64,000 bases of DNA. Source: Micropterix aruncella. Lineage: Eukaryota > Arthropoda > Insecta > Lepidoptera > Micropterigidae. This document shows, piece after piece, positions 20,960 to 33,559 of the stretch. The stretch's first letter is position 1, and every line of letters starts with the position of its first letter. The notes beneath the pieces are model-generated. The model was given only the letters and a program-made list of their open reading frames with translations. It was not told where the DNA came from and searched no databases. The translations under genes were made by a program, and so were the position numbers. The stretch covers positions 38,143,850 through 38,207,849 of the forward strand of contig OX155952.1 of assembly GCA_944548615.1 (NCBI GenBank), written 5' to 3'.

Positions 20960-21537
20960 TATCGTCCTCCCAAACCTCCTCTACTTGTAAAAGACATGGT
21001 ACCCATGCCGAAAGCACATCAGCGCACTTGACAAATTCCACGTTTGGATGCCTACGAGACTTAATGAACATAAAGTGGTCGGACCGTGTGAGGAACACGG
21101 AAGTTCTTCGGCGTTCTAAAGTCAGCGGAATAGAAGCATACATGATGCGATGACAGCTGAGATGGTGCGGACATGTCTCCCTTATGGCTGATGAGAGAGT
21201 GGCAAAGCGTATCTTTTACTCTGAACTAAAGAACGGCAAGCGGAAACAAGGCGACCAGCTCGTCATATACAAGGATATTGAGCAACATTGAGCCCTCTCA
21301 GTGAAAACGTAAAGCGGAAGATCGCCCAGGATGGAGACTACTAGTGCAGGGCAATGTAGATGATTTTGAAAAAAAGAGGCTGTTCGACTTAGATGCCAAG
21401 CGCGACGAGCTAAAGACCCAACTACCGGCGGCCATACAGTATAATTACATCGATGATGTCTTGACGTGCGCCCAATATGCACGCACATTCCAATCCAATA
21501 TCGGCTACATCATTCACCTGAGGGTGCACCAGTAAAA
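20960..21537 (+). pseudogene. LINE reverse transcriptase C-terminus with zinc-finger end
   Basis: Plus-strand remnant of the end of a non-LTR retrotransposon ORF2. Readable blocks in order: [20 protein letters not shown], then [19 protein letters not shown] and [15 protein letters not shown], then the final CAQYARTFQSNIGYIIHLRV with HQ and stop. The end is a degenerate C2H2 finger (second cysteine replaced) seen at the C-terminus of a widespread animal LINE group. Stops and frameshifts lie between the blocks (for example before QLRWCGH and after KDIEQH). The catalytic part is absent. Confident as LINE debris; clade uncertain. Confidence 0.7.
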
Positions 21538-21787
21538 CCCTCAACCATATATTTTTTTTAAAAGTCCATAATGCAGTCGCTATGGCCGAACACGGGTAGG
21601 AGGATATTTACTCTTAGCTCTTAGACATATTCAGTTTAAAACATATCTGCTTTATGTAATTTTCTGCTGGATAACTTTCGGTAAATCCGGAAAACTAAGA
21701 GCAAGTACTAAAACCCTTATTGCGCAAACAACATTTATTTTTTCGTACACAACTTTGCAGTTATAGGAAATATGTCGAAAAATTAAA

Positions 21788-23159
21788 TTATTCAATATAA
21801 CCGCCATCAACTTTACAACTTGCTCAAGCCTTGACCGGAACCGACCGCATGCACGTCTTACCTCCTCCATGACCACGTTGGTAATGCTGGCCCTCAGCGC
21901 GTCATTGGTGTTGTGAGATTTTGCATTTAACTTAACCTCAACTACGCTCCAAAAGTAATAGTCAAGAGGATTGCAGTCTGGGCTAGACGGTAGTCACAAA
22001 TCGGGTGACCAGTAGTAGGGCACATTACCGTGAAGCCATGCTTGGGTTTTTCTCGAATTATAAGCTGGCCTGCTGGAAGACGTAGTCTATTCCATCAGCC
22101 ACCATATCCATCCAGGGCTTCACTACCGTCTCCAAGACATGGATGTATCCATCGGCGTAATTCTGAGTCCTATTTAAAAAAAATAAGGTGGCATAACATC
22201 CCCTTCGCTGCTTATGACCCCAAGGATCATTACCGCTGCTGTAAATTTGGTGTGCATGACGGTGAGCATTTTGAAATAGCCACCTGTCATTTTGCCGATT
22301 CACTTTGTCATGGATAAATATTTTTTCATCCGAATATAACCTCAGTTAGCCAGCACTGTCATTCAACAATGCCTGACGTTTCAGTTTTAGATCAGCTTTG
22401 TTTCTTTTTATCAAAAAATGCTGGTTCCGAAAAACTAAGGGTTTGTATTTAAGGTCTTAATGCTTCTTCAAGGATATCTGCTTCTTGATGTTTTGTTCTT
22501 TGAAGAGTCGATGCATTTTTCTATTTCTTTATTGTTGATTGATAGTTTGATCCTTATTAAATGTAGTTTATGTAGAACTCTTTGGATGCTTTCTATTTTT
22601 CTAGTTTTCATATATTTTCGTTATTGAATTGCTGATTCTCTATGTTTTTCATTATTTCTGTTTATTTTTATTTTTCTAGTTTTTATGTCTTTGTTATTTT
22701 TGAATTTCTATGTTTTTTTTTTCAATATTAGTTTTTTATAGACTTTTTTATAATTTGAAATGTAATTTTATTTGTAGAAATACCTTTTTTTTTAATATGT
22801 AATTTCTATACCCAGATCGGGTTTTTGAAAATATTTTTTTCTTATTTCTTCTTATTTCAAACTGATTGTTGACCGCGCTACGTCCATGTCCATCGCCAAC
22901 TTAGCCATGCTGCGTCCAGGATCCGCATAAATCTTCTCTTTCAACGTGTCAATAAAATCCGACGTTCTATTATTGATCGATCATTTGCTGTTGCTTGCCC
23001 GTGCAGTGGAAACCTCATCCGGTTCGTCGGCTTCTTGAAACTTTTTAAAACTTTCATAAACTTAAGTGTTTTGCACCCAAACCAATCAATTATCTCTTAC
23101 GATTTTCCGGCCCGAAAGGACAGCGTAATCGCCGCCCTTCTGTTTTGTTCCCGGCTCAT
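21788..23159 (-). pseudogene. Tc1/mariner-superfamily transposase, broken
   Basis: Reads backwards from an ATG at 23159 (MSREQNRRAAITLSFRAGKS, a helix-turn-helix start) to a GGYIE and stop at 21788-21790, a typical C-terminus of this group. Middle blocks: FSDEKIF-like HDKVNRQNDRWL, VHTKF-like text, NADGYIHVLETVVKPWMD and the third catalytic region with an LNPLDY-like block near 21990-21970. At least three frameshifts or stops interrupt it, and the segment of about 22440-22850 is an extremely T-rich insertion in the first third. No TIRs could be placed. Function is lost. Confidence 0.7.
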
Positions 23160-23389
23160 GTTCTTGCAAGTTGGAACGTGTCTACAACGCGCTCAACTCG
23201 TGGTGATTTATACTAGATATGAGGGCTATTCGCAGGTTTACACTAAACGACTGCTAGAGGGCATTTCATAACCAAATTTGGATTTTCCTTGACGGCCTAT
23301 ACTTATAGAGGTCTTTACATACAACATACATTCACACATAGGGTTCAACTCTAAAAAGGGTTCTTTATCCTATTTTGGATAGGCCAAAA

Positions 23390-24060
23390 AACTTAAAGCC
23401 CCTTCGTGTGGAAGGCTACCCCGGGTAAAACTCTCGCGTCTCAGGCTTCACGGCTGGTGGATCGGTTTCTCCTGGTGGGATTGCTTCCCGGCGCTACTGG
23501 GCGGTTTGCCCTACGTTCGGCGACGCTAATCGGTTGTGCACTCTGACTAATTGCTAAAGTTGTTTGAAGACGTTGTAAATATACTGTCTCCTAAATAACG
23601 TCGGTGGATGTTGACCTGTTTTCATGGCAATCTTGAAACGACCTATTGGCCACCCATTTCCGACTGGTATGACGTGCAAAGGACGTTCAGGTTCGCGATA
23701 AATTCTAATTGAATTACCGATGAAATGCAATATACCTATTGCAGGCTGCGTAACCGGCTAACCAGGCTGCGTAAGCGACTTCGTTAATGTAACCAGTCGG
23801 GAGGAGGGAGGTATTTTGAAGGTTAATTCCAGACGGAGATATCCTACCGAAACTGGTAGCCAGGGGCGAGGTGGCGCCCCACTCGTTTGCCTTCTTAGTG
23901 CCTAGCCGTAAGGCGTTGGCCTGTGACGGGTTCGTGGTTTTTGCTGGACGGTAGATTTGTGTCGTCCACAAAGTCTTCTTCGCTCACCTCACGGGAGATA
24001 GAACGATCATTATCGTTAAACCTTCCTGGGGTGACACGTTCGCCTGTTGTAGTCCTCAAC
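23390..24060 (+). repeat. R660 repeat family, diverged copy
   Basis: Same landmark order as the copy at 14340: CTACCCCGGGTAAAACTCTC, GGTGGGATTGCTTCCCGGCG, TGTGCACTCTGACTAATTGC, CTGCGTAAGCGACTTCG, GGCGTTGGCCTGTGACGGG, and the 3' module AACGATCATTATCGTT plus GACACGTTCGCCTGTTG. It contains a short internal duplication (AGGCTGCGTAACCGGC / AGGCTGCGTAAGCGAC near 23740-23780). Non-coding. Confidence 0.65.
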
Positions 24061-24459
24061 CAAAAATATATATCTATATATTTATATACGTATATATCTT
24101 GTGTTAAACAATTTACACCCCATCGCTGGTTGTAAATGTATTTTGTCTTCGACTTGGGCGAATGGAGTCTCTATTTAAACGTATGTATATCCGGTTTCAA
24201 AGTGCTCCAATCACTTCCGGGCTAGATTTATGTGAGCTACGCCCGCGGCGGGCGTCTCCCGAAAGAAAAGTATTTTTATAAGCGTTCCTCGGAGTAACAA
24301 AGAGCCGTTATCTATGTCGTCGCATCAGTCGGCACAACGTCACTCGCCCACTGCTTTAATATAACGCCCACGAGTGCTCGTGACACCGCGCAACAACATC
24401 TGCCACTTTTCCACTTTTTCCAGGGGCCACGAAATTTAGATGCTCTAGTTTGGCTTCCT
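24061..24459. other. Unassigned, partly GC-rich sequence
   Basis: Between 24230 and 24410 the sequence is GC-richer and unlike the flanks, but no frame or repeat partner was seen. Confidence 0.35.
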
Positions 24460-24463
24460 TTAG

Positions 24464-24769
24464 CCCTTGGAGTAAATGGGTATTTTCATGGATGCATCTG
24501 TCTCTTTTGCAGGATTTTCGGCGACATCGACCTTAAAGTACTATAAGTACGAAACTACTACACCAATCATAAAAAGAACAACTGCACAATGATTGCATTG
24601 AAATTTCGAATATAGAATATTGAAATATCATTTTGTAAAACAATTAGATAATTATTAATAAATATGAGAACGTCAAAGAAGTGAAAAAAACGCGGAACCA
24701 GATCTGGTCGTATCATACTCAACGGATAATTGTTTCACAACCAGATTTGGTCGTATCATACTCAACGGG
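24464..24769 (-). mobile_element. piggyBac-like MITE, CCCGTTGAG family, copy 2
   Basis: Reverse copy of 16392-16703 and 60744-61049. The right target site is TTAA (24770-24773); the left site reads TTAG (24460-24463), a single base changed after insertion. Ends CCCTTGGAG and CTCAACGGG. Confidence 0.75.
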
Positions 24770-24773
24770 TTAA

Positions 24774-25139
24774 TGTCAAATGTTTTCTTGAACGTCACAC
24801 AGTTCATCATAATAAGAGAGGTTATAATAATATAGCTCAAAATCTCGTATTTTAATACTCTAGTTCTTCAAGCAATGTTGCCTTCCATTACAGCAGTTGC
24901 CTTCCACGTAAAATATATTTTTTTGTTGCTAATATACCACATATTTCTTTATTTTATTAAATAGATAGTTTTGTTTAATTAGTTAAAGCTCCCCAAGGAG
25001 TTTAAACTCCCAAGTAAATGTGAGTTTGAACCCCCTTATCCCCCCCCCCCCCCCCCCCCACACACACTCCCGGTTCTAAGATGACAAAACTCGACCGTCT
25101 GATCATATTTTTAGTTTAGTTCGTTCGGTTAAGTTATTT
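24774..25139. other. AT-rich sequence with a long C run
   Basis: A C tract of about 20 bases lies near 25040-25059, followed by a short ACACACAC stretch. Nothing else is recognised. Confidence 0.45.
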
Positions 25140-25412
25140 CAGTATTTTTCTTTCCTGGCAAGAACAGTATTGTGGACACACTTCTGTGTGTCTGACTGTG
25201 TGTATTCCGTGACTGTGTGTGTACGTTAGCGTCCAAGCGCTTCGTCCGATTATGCTGAAATTTGACATGTGGCCATCAATTGGGCATGGCAAGAGTTGAA
25301 TAGATTGTAGTTGAAATCGGGGCCCACCAGAGGGAGCGCTAGTCATACCTAAATCTTGAAATATTGGACTTAGAGACTTCAAAATCACAGATGCCTTATT
25401 AGGCCGAAATCA
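25140..25412 (-). repeat. Dispersed ~260-bp repeat, copy 2
   Basis: Inverted relative of 17844-18075. On this strand it opens with a CACTTCTGTGTGTCTGACTG-type end, then GACATGTGGCCATCAATTGG, GGCAAGAGTTGAATAGATTG and CCACCAGAGGGAGCGCTAGT. Confidence 0.6.
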
Positions 25413-25419
25413 CATTGTA

Positions 25420-25790
25420 AAATTTTGGGCGGAATATTTCATATACAAGCGACACAAATAATATTTAAAGTCCGCCATACATTAATTAAATAGTAAGGCA
25501 CTTAAAAGCACCGATGCTTGCGAAACGTGGATCGTTCTAAATTTGAATTCGAAGGCTCACGGCGACCCGCATTTGCAATTTTATTTTTAAATAAAATGAG
25601 ACGACGCGCGTTCGAAATTCAAATTTTAATTACGTTTCGTCGCATATTAACAGGAATCACCGCCAACTGGTCATCGACTTTATTTATGAAATGAATATTC
25701 AAATGAAATAAGTCCCTGACAGTAGCCAGGGACTTACTTCCCGGCATGCATACCGGGAAAGTCTTGGGGTGACACAACTATTTTTTTCTG
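25420..25790. repeat. Dispersed ~340-370-bp repeat, copy 2, with two small hairpins
   Basis: Partner of 11755-12090. Near its end are two adjacent hairpins: AAGTCCCTG ... CCAGGGACTT (about 25710-25735) and CTTCCCGG ... CCGGGAAAG (about 25736-25762). The first copy keeps only the CCTGG / CCAGG part. Confidence 0.6.
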
Positions 25791-27234
25791 TAATAAATAT
25801 CAGTTTTTACGGGCTACACTAATATTTCGTAATTCAAAGCAAGTATTTTGTGCTATTTTTAATTCGCTAATTACTCGGAAACGAGTGCACAAAACCACAT
25901 ATTAAAATAATTTAGATAATTTCATTTAATCTTTTTAAATATATTATTTGTTTTCTTTTTTACGGATTCGATTACGCGTAGTAACGAATTCAAAATATCG
26001 AAAAAATGCTTGCTTTGCATAACAGACTAAACACCATTGGTGTCATATCTCTTAAAGGAAATGTAAGAAATAAAAATTACTAAACCAAACTTGAGGGGAA
26101 TCGATTAAACCGTATTGACACGCTTTAACCTGGGTTGCAATGTTTTATAAGACATAAATATATTTTCTAATAATTAACTCACCTATTCCTCTTAACAGTT
26201 TTTATTTTATTCCGCATCCACATGGCATCAAACTCAATTCTCCACTACAAACATTAAAATGTGTTCTGTTTCACCTGAAAAGAAATAAAACTAGCATTAA
26301 ATTGATATTTTTAATCATACATTTTACTTGGTCTGTGGTTCCCCAGGTTCCCAAGGATTCATTATCAGCACAAGCTCTTTCTTCCCCTATTTCCGATTGA
26401 AATTTCGGGACAGCAAGTAACTGCTCAACCACCTTTTAATATATCACCTTTTCACAGCCTCAAATATCTCCAAAGATTTTTTTCACCCCGGTGACCCATC
26501 AAAGGCATATCTGCTGAAAACTCACTTTTTAAGTCTTGATCCATGTCTGCTTTTAATTTTAAGGTGCCGAGTAGAAGATTGCACTCAAAGATAAATCAAT
26601 CAAAAAAACAGGTGCTTTTCTTCCACATAATGTTGATGCATCAAGGCAGCTGCGTTACTCTATAAATATTTCTTCTACCTCTTTTTTTGGTGGATCACAA
26701 GATGATACTCCTTTTTTGTGTATGACGATACTACTTTGTTTTAAAGTGACAGATGAATGCGAAGACGAAGACAGCTCATCTGAAGAATAAATGTTTTTTC
26801 TAACAGCGACGTCTTATTAGCTTTCTCACGCTTTATAATTCGTCTTTTTTTGTCTATATAATACTTTACTTTCTTCTTTACAAAGTTTTTATCGATTATA
26901 TACTTACAATATTTTATTTCCCATTTTACCAGGTCGTCATTTTTGTCTTCGACCAAGAAAAACATATTTGCCTTCTTTAATTTTAAACATATTAAGAGCA
27001 TTAGCATGAACAATGTCAAAACGATATATTGGACAAATATGACTTGTACCCACCAGCAAACTACACAACGATGAGGTCGCAACAATTATCGTTTAATGTG
27101 CGGGTTCATCGCGTTATATGCATTTTCGTCGATAGACCAGTGGGCAGGATAATCATTATTATTGAACTTTGTTATTTTACTCACGGAGCCAGTTATTTTC
27201 ATATCCCTTTGGCATCTAAAAAGGAAAGTCCCAG
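25791..27234. other. Unassigned AT-rich sequence
   Basis: The minus strand of 26740-27085 has a lysine-rich 114-codon frame with no recognised domain and no proper context. Nothing else was seen. The last four bases before 27239 (TTAT) are the target duplication of the following LTR element. Confidence 0.4.
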
Positions 27235-27238
27235 TTAT

Positions 27239-30200
27239 TGTAAAGAAAATTTTTTCTACTACTACTATTTCTTTATCTGCGAGTTATGATTTTATAATCT
27301 ATTTCTCGTTATGTTACGTTACGATGCTTTCAAAGTCTATTGGCCCACCACATTGGGACGGCATTTGTCACAAAGGACTTTTCCTTAATATACTATTTGT
27401 AACTTTATCTATGATTTATATGTCATTTGCAGAGAAGATTTTACTATATCTATTTCAATATGTTACCACCATACAGCGACAGTGATAATATTACCTTCAA
27501 GAGGGATAGGCTTCCAATACCTTGCCTAATAATTTCCCTCTTTGTATTTACTTCCTCAATGAAACAAATCTTCTCCAATTAATAATCCATATATTAAACC
27601 AAAATGCATATTTAAACAATTAAAATTATAACTTTTTCTATTTAGTTTAAGTACTATTATTGTGAATTATATTTATAATAATGAGCGCCTAATTCACCAC
27701 AAATATTTACAATTTCTTCTTGAATTATTTTCGATCGATCATTTGTCGATGACAACAATGGCTGCGTTCAGTCGATTGTTAATAAAATAATATTAATAAT
27801 GATAATGCATGAGTTCAAATCTCCGCCGTGAAATTCGACAATTAGATTCTAATCCCTTATTTATTTAAATGTGTTCAATGTCAATTTATATTGAAACATG
27901 AATCGTAATGTTTACATACAACAATAAAATTACTTATAAACTAACACACTGTTAACTAGTCGATGGCGTTCCAGTGATATAATGAATTTAAATGACCGCA
28001 GTCGCTAATGCCCGATATAAACTACGACCTGGTTACCATTCAGTCCACTGAATGTCCATATGGTTTTCGTTCTATTATTTCTATTAATACTATTCCCTCC
28101 CCGTTATCCTTGAAACCCCATCGATCAGTCAAAACAAAAAAAACCTTAATATAATCTACAATTTTCCTTATCTTTAATCTTATTCTAACATTCAGTATAA
28201 TTCGAATGTTTCCTTAACTAGTTTCCAAATTAAAAGCACATTTATATAATGGCTGATGTCTAAATCAATGGAGTTAGCAAAGGCTAACTCTCTTCCAAAT
28301 TAAAGAATAGTCTGACTAGAGGTTTACCTCGTAGAACTATCAACGACTATTCATACCAATCGATGTTAAATGCCTCATTTTTAGTTAACGTGCAAATATG
28401 TAGAAATCACGCATTTACGTTACTACTACTTATCATTTCTAATAATTTTCAACAAACCCCCCAAAACTCTAATATTTATAACCCCAAAAAAATATACAAC
28501 AATGACAATATTGGTTGCTAGCTTCGGCCCAAATAATTAAATAACGCCTGCTTCGGCAAAAATAAACTTACATATTTTTAGTACATCTTTGTCGACAATG
28601 ACTCTCGGCTATACTTCCCCGTATTTACAGCTGCATTCACATTATGCACTTATAACTAATGTCAATTTCCTCGATGCGTGTCGCCTTTCTAGAAATCTGC
28701 CATCACCAAGAAGAATGTCTCTTTAGAAACCCCAGCCGTTTACTATCGTACTGCAATTTTCAAGCCGTTACTGCGTTTTCGTCAAATGTTAATTGTATTT
28801 CACCGCTATGTTATGCACCTCCGAAGAACGCTCGCAATGTTGTGACATATTGGTCTGACTTTGCCTCGTCGCCATCTTGATATAATTTCCGTATTGCAAC
28901 CCGACGACATCTCGTACTTCTATTTTAATTGAAATGTTGGATTTTTACATGCCAACTCGCGTAGCTCTCTCGATTCACATTTTTAGCACTGGATTTTCAA
29001 TTATTTGTTCGTTTTTAGTGTCTTTGTAAAAAGCGCCTCAATGACGAGTGCGATAAAGCGTTTCTGTGATATACGATCTGCACACTTTATACGAATTTAA
29101 ATGAACTGGGCACTAAGATGCTTCACAGCATCTCAGTGCCCTTATTTTAAACTGTTTATTCTCACATCTGAGCCCCAAGATATACTTTTCTTTCCCAAAC
29201 TTTCGCAGCTTTTGTGCGTGCAACTAAAATTTCTTAATGGATGACGGAAGCAACGCGTCCATCCCTTTTATAACACCCTTATCGATATGACCTTTTTTTA
29301 ATAATTTAACCCACAACTATTGACTAATCAATCACAAAACGATCTGATTTATCTATTTTTTTGTTAAATAACGCTCTGCCACATTGGTAACAAGAGAATT
29401 TCTTAACGATAATTCGTGCTTCTAATTTTACATATGACTTTAAGTATTTATTTTTACGTATTATGAGAAATTGATGTTTCATATTCGGCGGGAAATCATC
29501 ATACTTTGACTTCACCTTGCCGCCTTTCTTGTGCATTGTTTCCGCTTTCGCATTTGAAAGCGAAATAATATAACTATTTTATTTCAATTTTATTTATTGA
29601 TAGTATTTTTATCTAGTAATTCCTCTATTTTAATTAAGTGTTTCTAAATTTCCTCATTTTAACTATTAAATTTTATTTTGACTGGCAATTATTTGGTGAA
29701 AAATTCTTTGGACATCATCGATTCGGCTTTCTTCCATCGATGTCGATTATGTTTTCCAATTTCTCCTAATAATAAATTAAATGTTCTTCAAATGACTTTA
29801 TCAATATTGCTATTAATTCTCCCATAATTCCTACTATTTAATGAACCCCTTTTTATATTTCTTTGAAAAACCAATCGGTCGACTTTTTTAAGACCATAAA
29901 CATGCTTCTATTGTCTATTTGTCAATTATTGATATTTACGTCGATTTTTCGTAAAAATCTCAAAATATGCTAATTTCTTGCCAAATATTCCTGATTGTCT
30001 ATATTTAAACCCCTAATGATGTCCTTAACTCTCAAGAACCACTCAAAACCCCTTTATTTATGTGACGCTGGCACTGCACTCTATAGTTTAGCAACTGACA
30101 TTCTTCATCTGTCAAGTTTAGTTCCTAATTAAATCGCTAGATGTCACTATGATCTTTTTAAAGTACACTTTAATTTTAAAAATTCGATTAATCTATTTTG

Positions 30201-30252
30201 CGTTTAGCTTAGAGCTGCTAAGCGATCATGTGATGATTTTCAGATCATTACA
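27239..30252 (-). repeat. 3,014-bp LTR (3' LTR of the minus-strand element)
   Basis: TG...CA ends within TGTAA/TTACA. Differences from its partner that I can see: around 27650, 28556, 28593, 29537 and 29929. Short frames inside (for example 28659-28880 and 29536-29324) are the same in both LTRs and encode nothing I recognise; they are probably chance. A 14-bp stem hairpin lies at 29108-29141. Confidence 0.88.
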
Positions 30253-30273
30253 ATACCCCCTCCCAAAATCTCT
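30253..30273 (-). promoter_or_regulatory. Polypurine tract of the giant-LTR element
   Basis: Read on the minus strand the sequence next to the 3' LTR is AGAGATTTTGGGAGGGGGTA, a purine-rich run expected to prime plus-strand DNA synthesis. It fixes the element's direction. A primer-binding site next to the other LTR could not be identified with a particular tRNA. Confidence 0.6.
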
Positions 30274-30343
30274 GCTTGCCCTCAAGCAATCATATCACAT
30301 ATCTTTCTTGTTATCTGTTCAATCTCCAACCGCTTATTCATGA

Positions 30344-30830
30344 TGTTTGTAATATAATATTAATGTTAATAATTTTATGGAAATAACTATGTAACTCCTA
30401 CGATATGTTTGTACTATAATGTCAATGATAATAGTTTATGTTTAATTCACGTACCTTTACGATATGTTTTGTGCTATATGTTAATTATAATATTTTACGT
30501 TTAATTCACGTGCCTTTACGATATGTTTTGTACTATAATGTTATGATAATATTTTACTTTTAATTCTCGTACCCTTACGATATGTTTTGTGCTATATGTT
30601 AATTATAATATTTTACGTTTAATTCACGTGCCTTTACGATATGTTTTGTACTATAATGTTATGATAATATTTTACTTTTAATTCTCGTACCCTTACGATA
30701 TGTTTTGTGCTATATGTTAATTATAATATTTTACGTTTAATTCACGTACCTTTACTATATATTTTGTACTATAATGTTATGATAATATTTTACTTTTAAT
30801 TCACGTACCTTTACGATATGTTTTGTGGCT
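30344..30830. repeat. 59-bp tandem repeat with a 118-bp higher-order unit
   Basis: GATATGTTTTGT (or a close variant) recurs at 30402, 30461, 30520, 30579, 30638, 30697, 30756 and 30815: eight units, each exactly 59 bp apart. From the second on, two unit types alternate (GTGCTATATGTTAATTATAA and GTACTATAATGTTATGATAA), making a 118-bp dimer. It lies inside the LTR element, next to the 3' LTR. Confidence 0.92.
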
Positions 30831-33559
30831 TGCCTTCCCTCTTCAAGTCTATAATTTCTTATCTTGTTTCTATATACTACCAATCTCCTATCCCAGATCT
30901 TTTAATGATAATACTTTTTAATATAATTTCTAACTTTCTTCTCTATATCTCACCTCAATAATATCATACCTATAATAATAATAATGATGAAGATTCCAAA
31001 CACTCCTGTTGCAAATTTTTAATATTTATTTAATATATTCCAACTTCTCCTCCTCTCTTTCGCTTCAACATGCGTCCGCTCAATTAGGAAATAAACCCGA
31101 GTCCTCGACCATGTCTCCACCTACTTATTCTGTTCTATCGACCAATCTATAAATACTCTCAATACATTAATATAATAATTATAATATTTCTCTCCGTTGC
31201 AAAATTTAAATTGATTCCGTTTATTTCTTCTCCGTTCACCCACTCCGCTCAATTAGGATTTAACCCGAGTCCTCGATGGTGAACATTTTAACTGTCTAAC
31301 TCTTCAAAAAATTAGTTTGAATATGCCTAAGTCAGAACAATGCACTTGAACAGGCTCTGGTCGTCCCTTAATGTTCTAGATTTAAAAAAAATCGTGACAT
31401 TGTCCCAACCAGTCGCATAGTAAGTTTTTATTTAATATAGTATGCTATTTCACGCTGGGCTTGTCCTTCTGCTATTTACTTAGACACAATCTCAAGTTAG
31501 ATAACCTGACGATTGTTAATAGGTTCTTCACTAGTCTATTGTTTGTGATTTTAACGTACACTGTAAATGGTTTCTAACTCTCATTCGTTATTTCAGAATT
31601 TGGAAACTGAATTTATCCTTTCACCGCCTTGTATACATCACACGTTCACAGCGCCTTTCATTCTATCTTCATACCAAAATCAATCCCCTCCTTCATCACA
31701 ACTTATGTTGGTTTACTAATTAACAAATGTATTTATCGTCCTCTACTCTCACCCTCCTGGATCGCTACTATTTATCTCCTTCATAACATAAACTAAATCA
31801 ATATCCGGCCTATTCTAATTTCGCAACCCCATAATAACCCCCTTGGTGCATGTAACCATAATGCCACCTTAATAATAATAATCCCATTGGGTATCTGAGC
31901 TCCTCCCTGTCGAATCTAGACCATATCCGACTCTGGGTGTCAACTCGTCCAAAAGCGTAGACCTGATCAGGGTCACGCGTTGAGGTGCGACCTCAACCTT
32001 GCCGAGACCTCGATATATACTCCCTCGCAAGTTACCAAATACAAAACAAAACATGGACCCGAGCAGTGGCTCCAACTCCGAAGACCGCCCACTTCAGATA
32101 AAAATTCCCATAATATTATAGTCGCTCTAAAAATTAGCGCTATTTTTCGATTCTAACTTCTTCATCCCGCTCTAAAATAGCGAGACGTCGACAATACCAC
32201 CAAATATTCTATACCAAATAACAATATTAATATGACTCTTCATTCATCTTATAGTCGCTTCCTATATAGCACTATAACTCAATTCCAAAATATATTATAT
32301 TTTATAATAATTATAATAATGATTTTAATCTGGCCCTATACAGTCTCAATAATATAACGATCAACCAACTTTATCAATAACAATAATCCATCGACTTTAC
32401 TAATAATACTTTGGAATCTTCTCTCCAATATAATAATCGTATCCCGATACTGCTTTGCCATTTAGTTCTTACAACAAAAAACTTATTACACTAATGAGAT
32501 TCCTAATCGTGTTCGCTTGTATTTCTTCGCTTTAGGTAGGAATGATTGAACAACAAGTTGTAGGTGATTAGGATAGGATTTAGGATAAGATAGGATAGGA
32601 TATGAAAGGAATACTTGTTGCTTAAAACGAAGAGATTCAAACAACACAACGCTCTCCTTGTTATAACTCTTTTCCCAATTTTGCAAAACAATATCACTCC
32701 CCTAGATACCCAAATGAAAAAAACTGTCAGCTTATTAATAATATTTTACAACTCAACGATTTCACGAGGTGCATTCTCTCATACATATAAGTATCAATTG
32801 GATAATATGTTTAGTAAAATGTAACTGTATGCTATATATATATACGCAAAATAATGTGTGATTCTAATGTGAAAAAATTAAACTATACTGCTCAACTAAA
32901 TGTGTAAGCTAATATGTATTGTAATTAAAATATTTCTGATTTATTGTATATTGCTTTTGGTGTATGGCATTAATGATTTGTTGCTATTAAGACTTTGGTA
33001 ATGGAATAGAAATAAGGAATGTGATAGGATAGGTAGTGTATGATAGAATGGTAGGATAGGAATGGTGATAGGATGATGGATAGGATGGTAGGATAGGAAT
33101 GGTGATAGGATGATGGATAGGATAATATCTATTACTAGTAAGGAACAGGAAAATGATATTATCTGTAATGTAATTTATAACTTGAAAAATGATGAAATCC
33201 AATGTTTGATATATCGTGTTAAAATAATTTATTATCTTAGTATAATAATACAATACATACACAAGAACACACACCCCGCTACAATCAATAACTCTGATAT
33301 TCAAAATAATCTGCCGGTTATTCTCTCAATAAAATAATAATAACCGCCATGACAGCCAATATAATAATATTATAATGCTATGACAACCACAAAACATACC
33401 ATCAAAAAAAAACCGTGAGTTTTTTAATACTCCCTATAATTTATTGAGCTTCTACAACTAATCACTCAACCGATAGAATCGTAAGGTTCTTTAATCACCC
33501 CTTACTAATTTTTACCATATCTTTTATGTGGCATCGCCCTATGGCTTTACCTTCCGATT
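30831..33559 (-). other. Internal region of the giant-LTR element, no recognisable domains
   Basis: Mostly AT-rich and full of stops in all frames. A GC-richer patch at 31870-32095 has a 68-codon minus-strand frame (ATGTTTTGTTTTGTATTTGG onward) with no known match; it may be an eroded gene remnant. GATAGGA-rich minisatellites lie at 32565-32605 and 33035-33125, the latter two 37-bp units. Where RT and integrase would be expected there is nothing I can identify. Confidence 0.5.

Noticed and set aside
26741..27085. 114-codon lysine-rich frame
   Set aside because: Composition follows the AT-rich DNA; no domain, no repeat partner and no proper context.
28659..28880. 73-codon frame identical in both giant LTRs
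   Set aside because: Conservation reflects the recent LTR duplication, not coding selection; no homology is recognised.
30344..30830. Regularly spaced 59-bp units considered as a CRISPR array
   Set aside because: The units are continuous tandem repeats with no unique spacers, and the DNA is eukaryotic.
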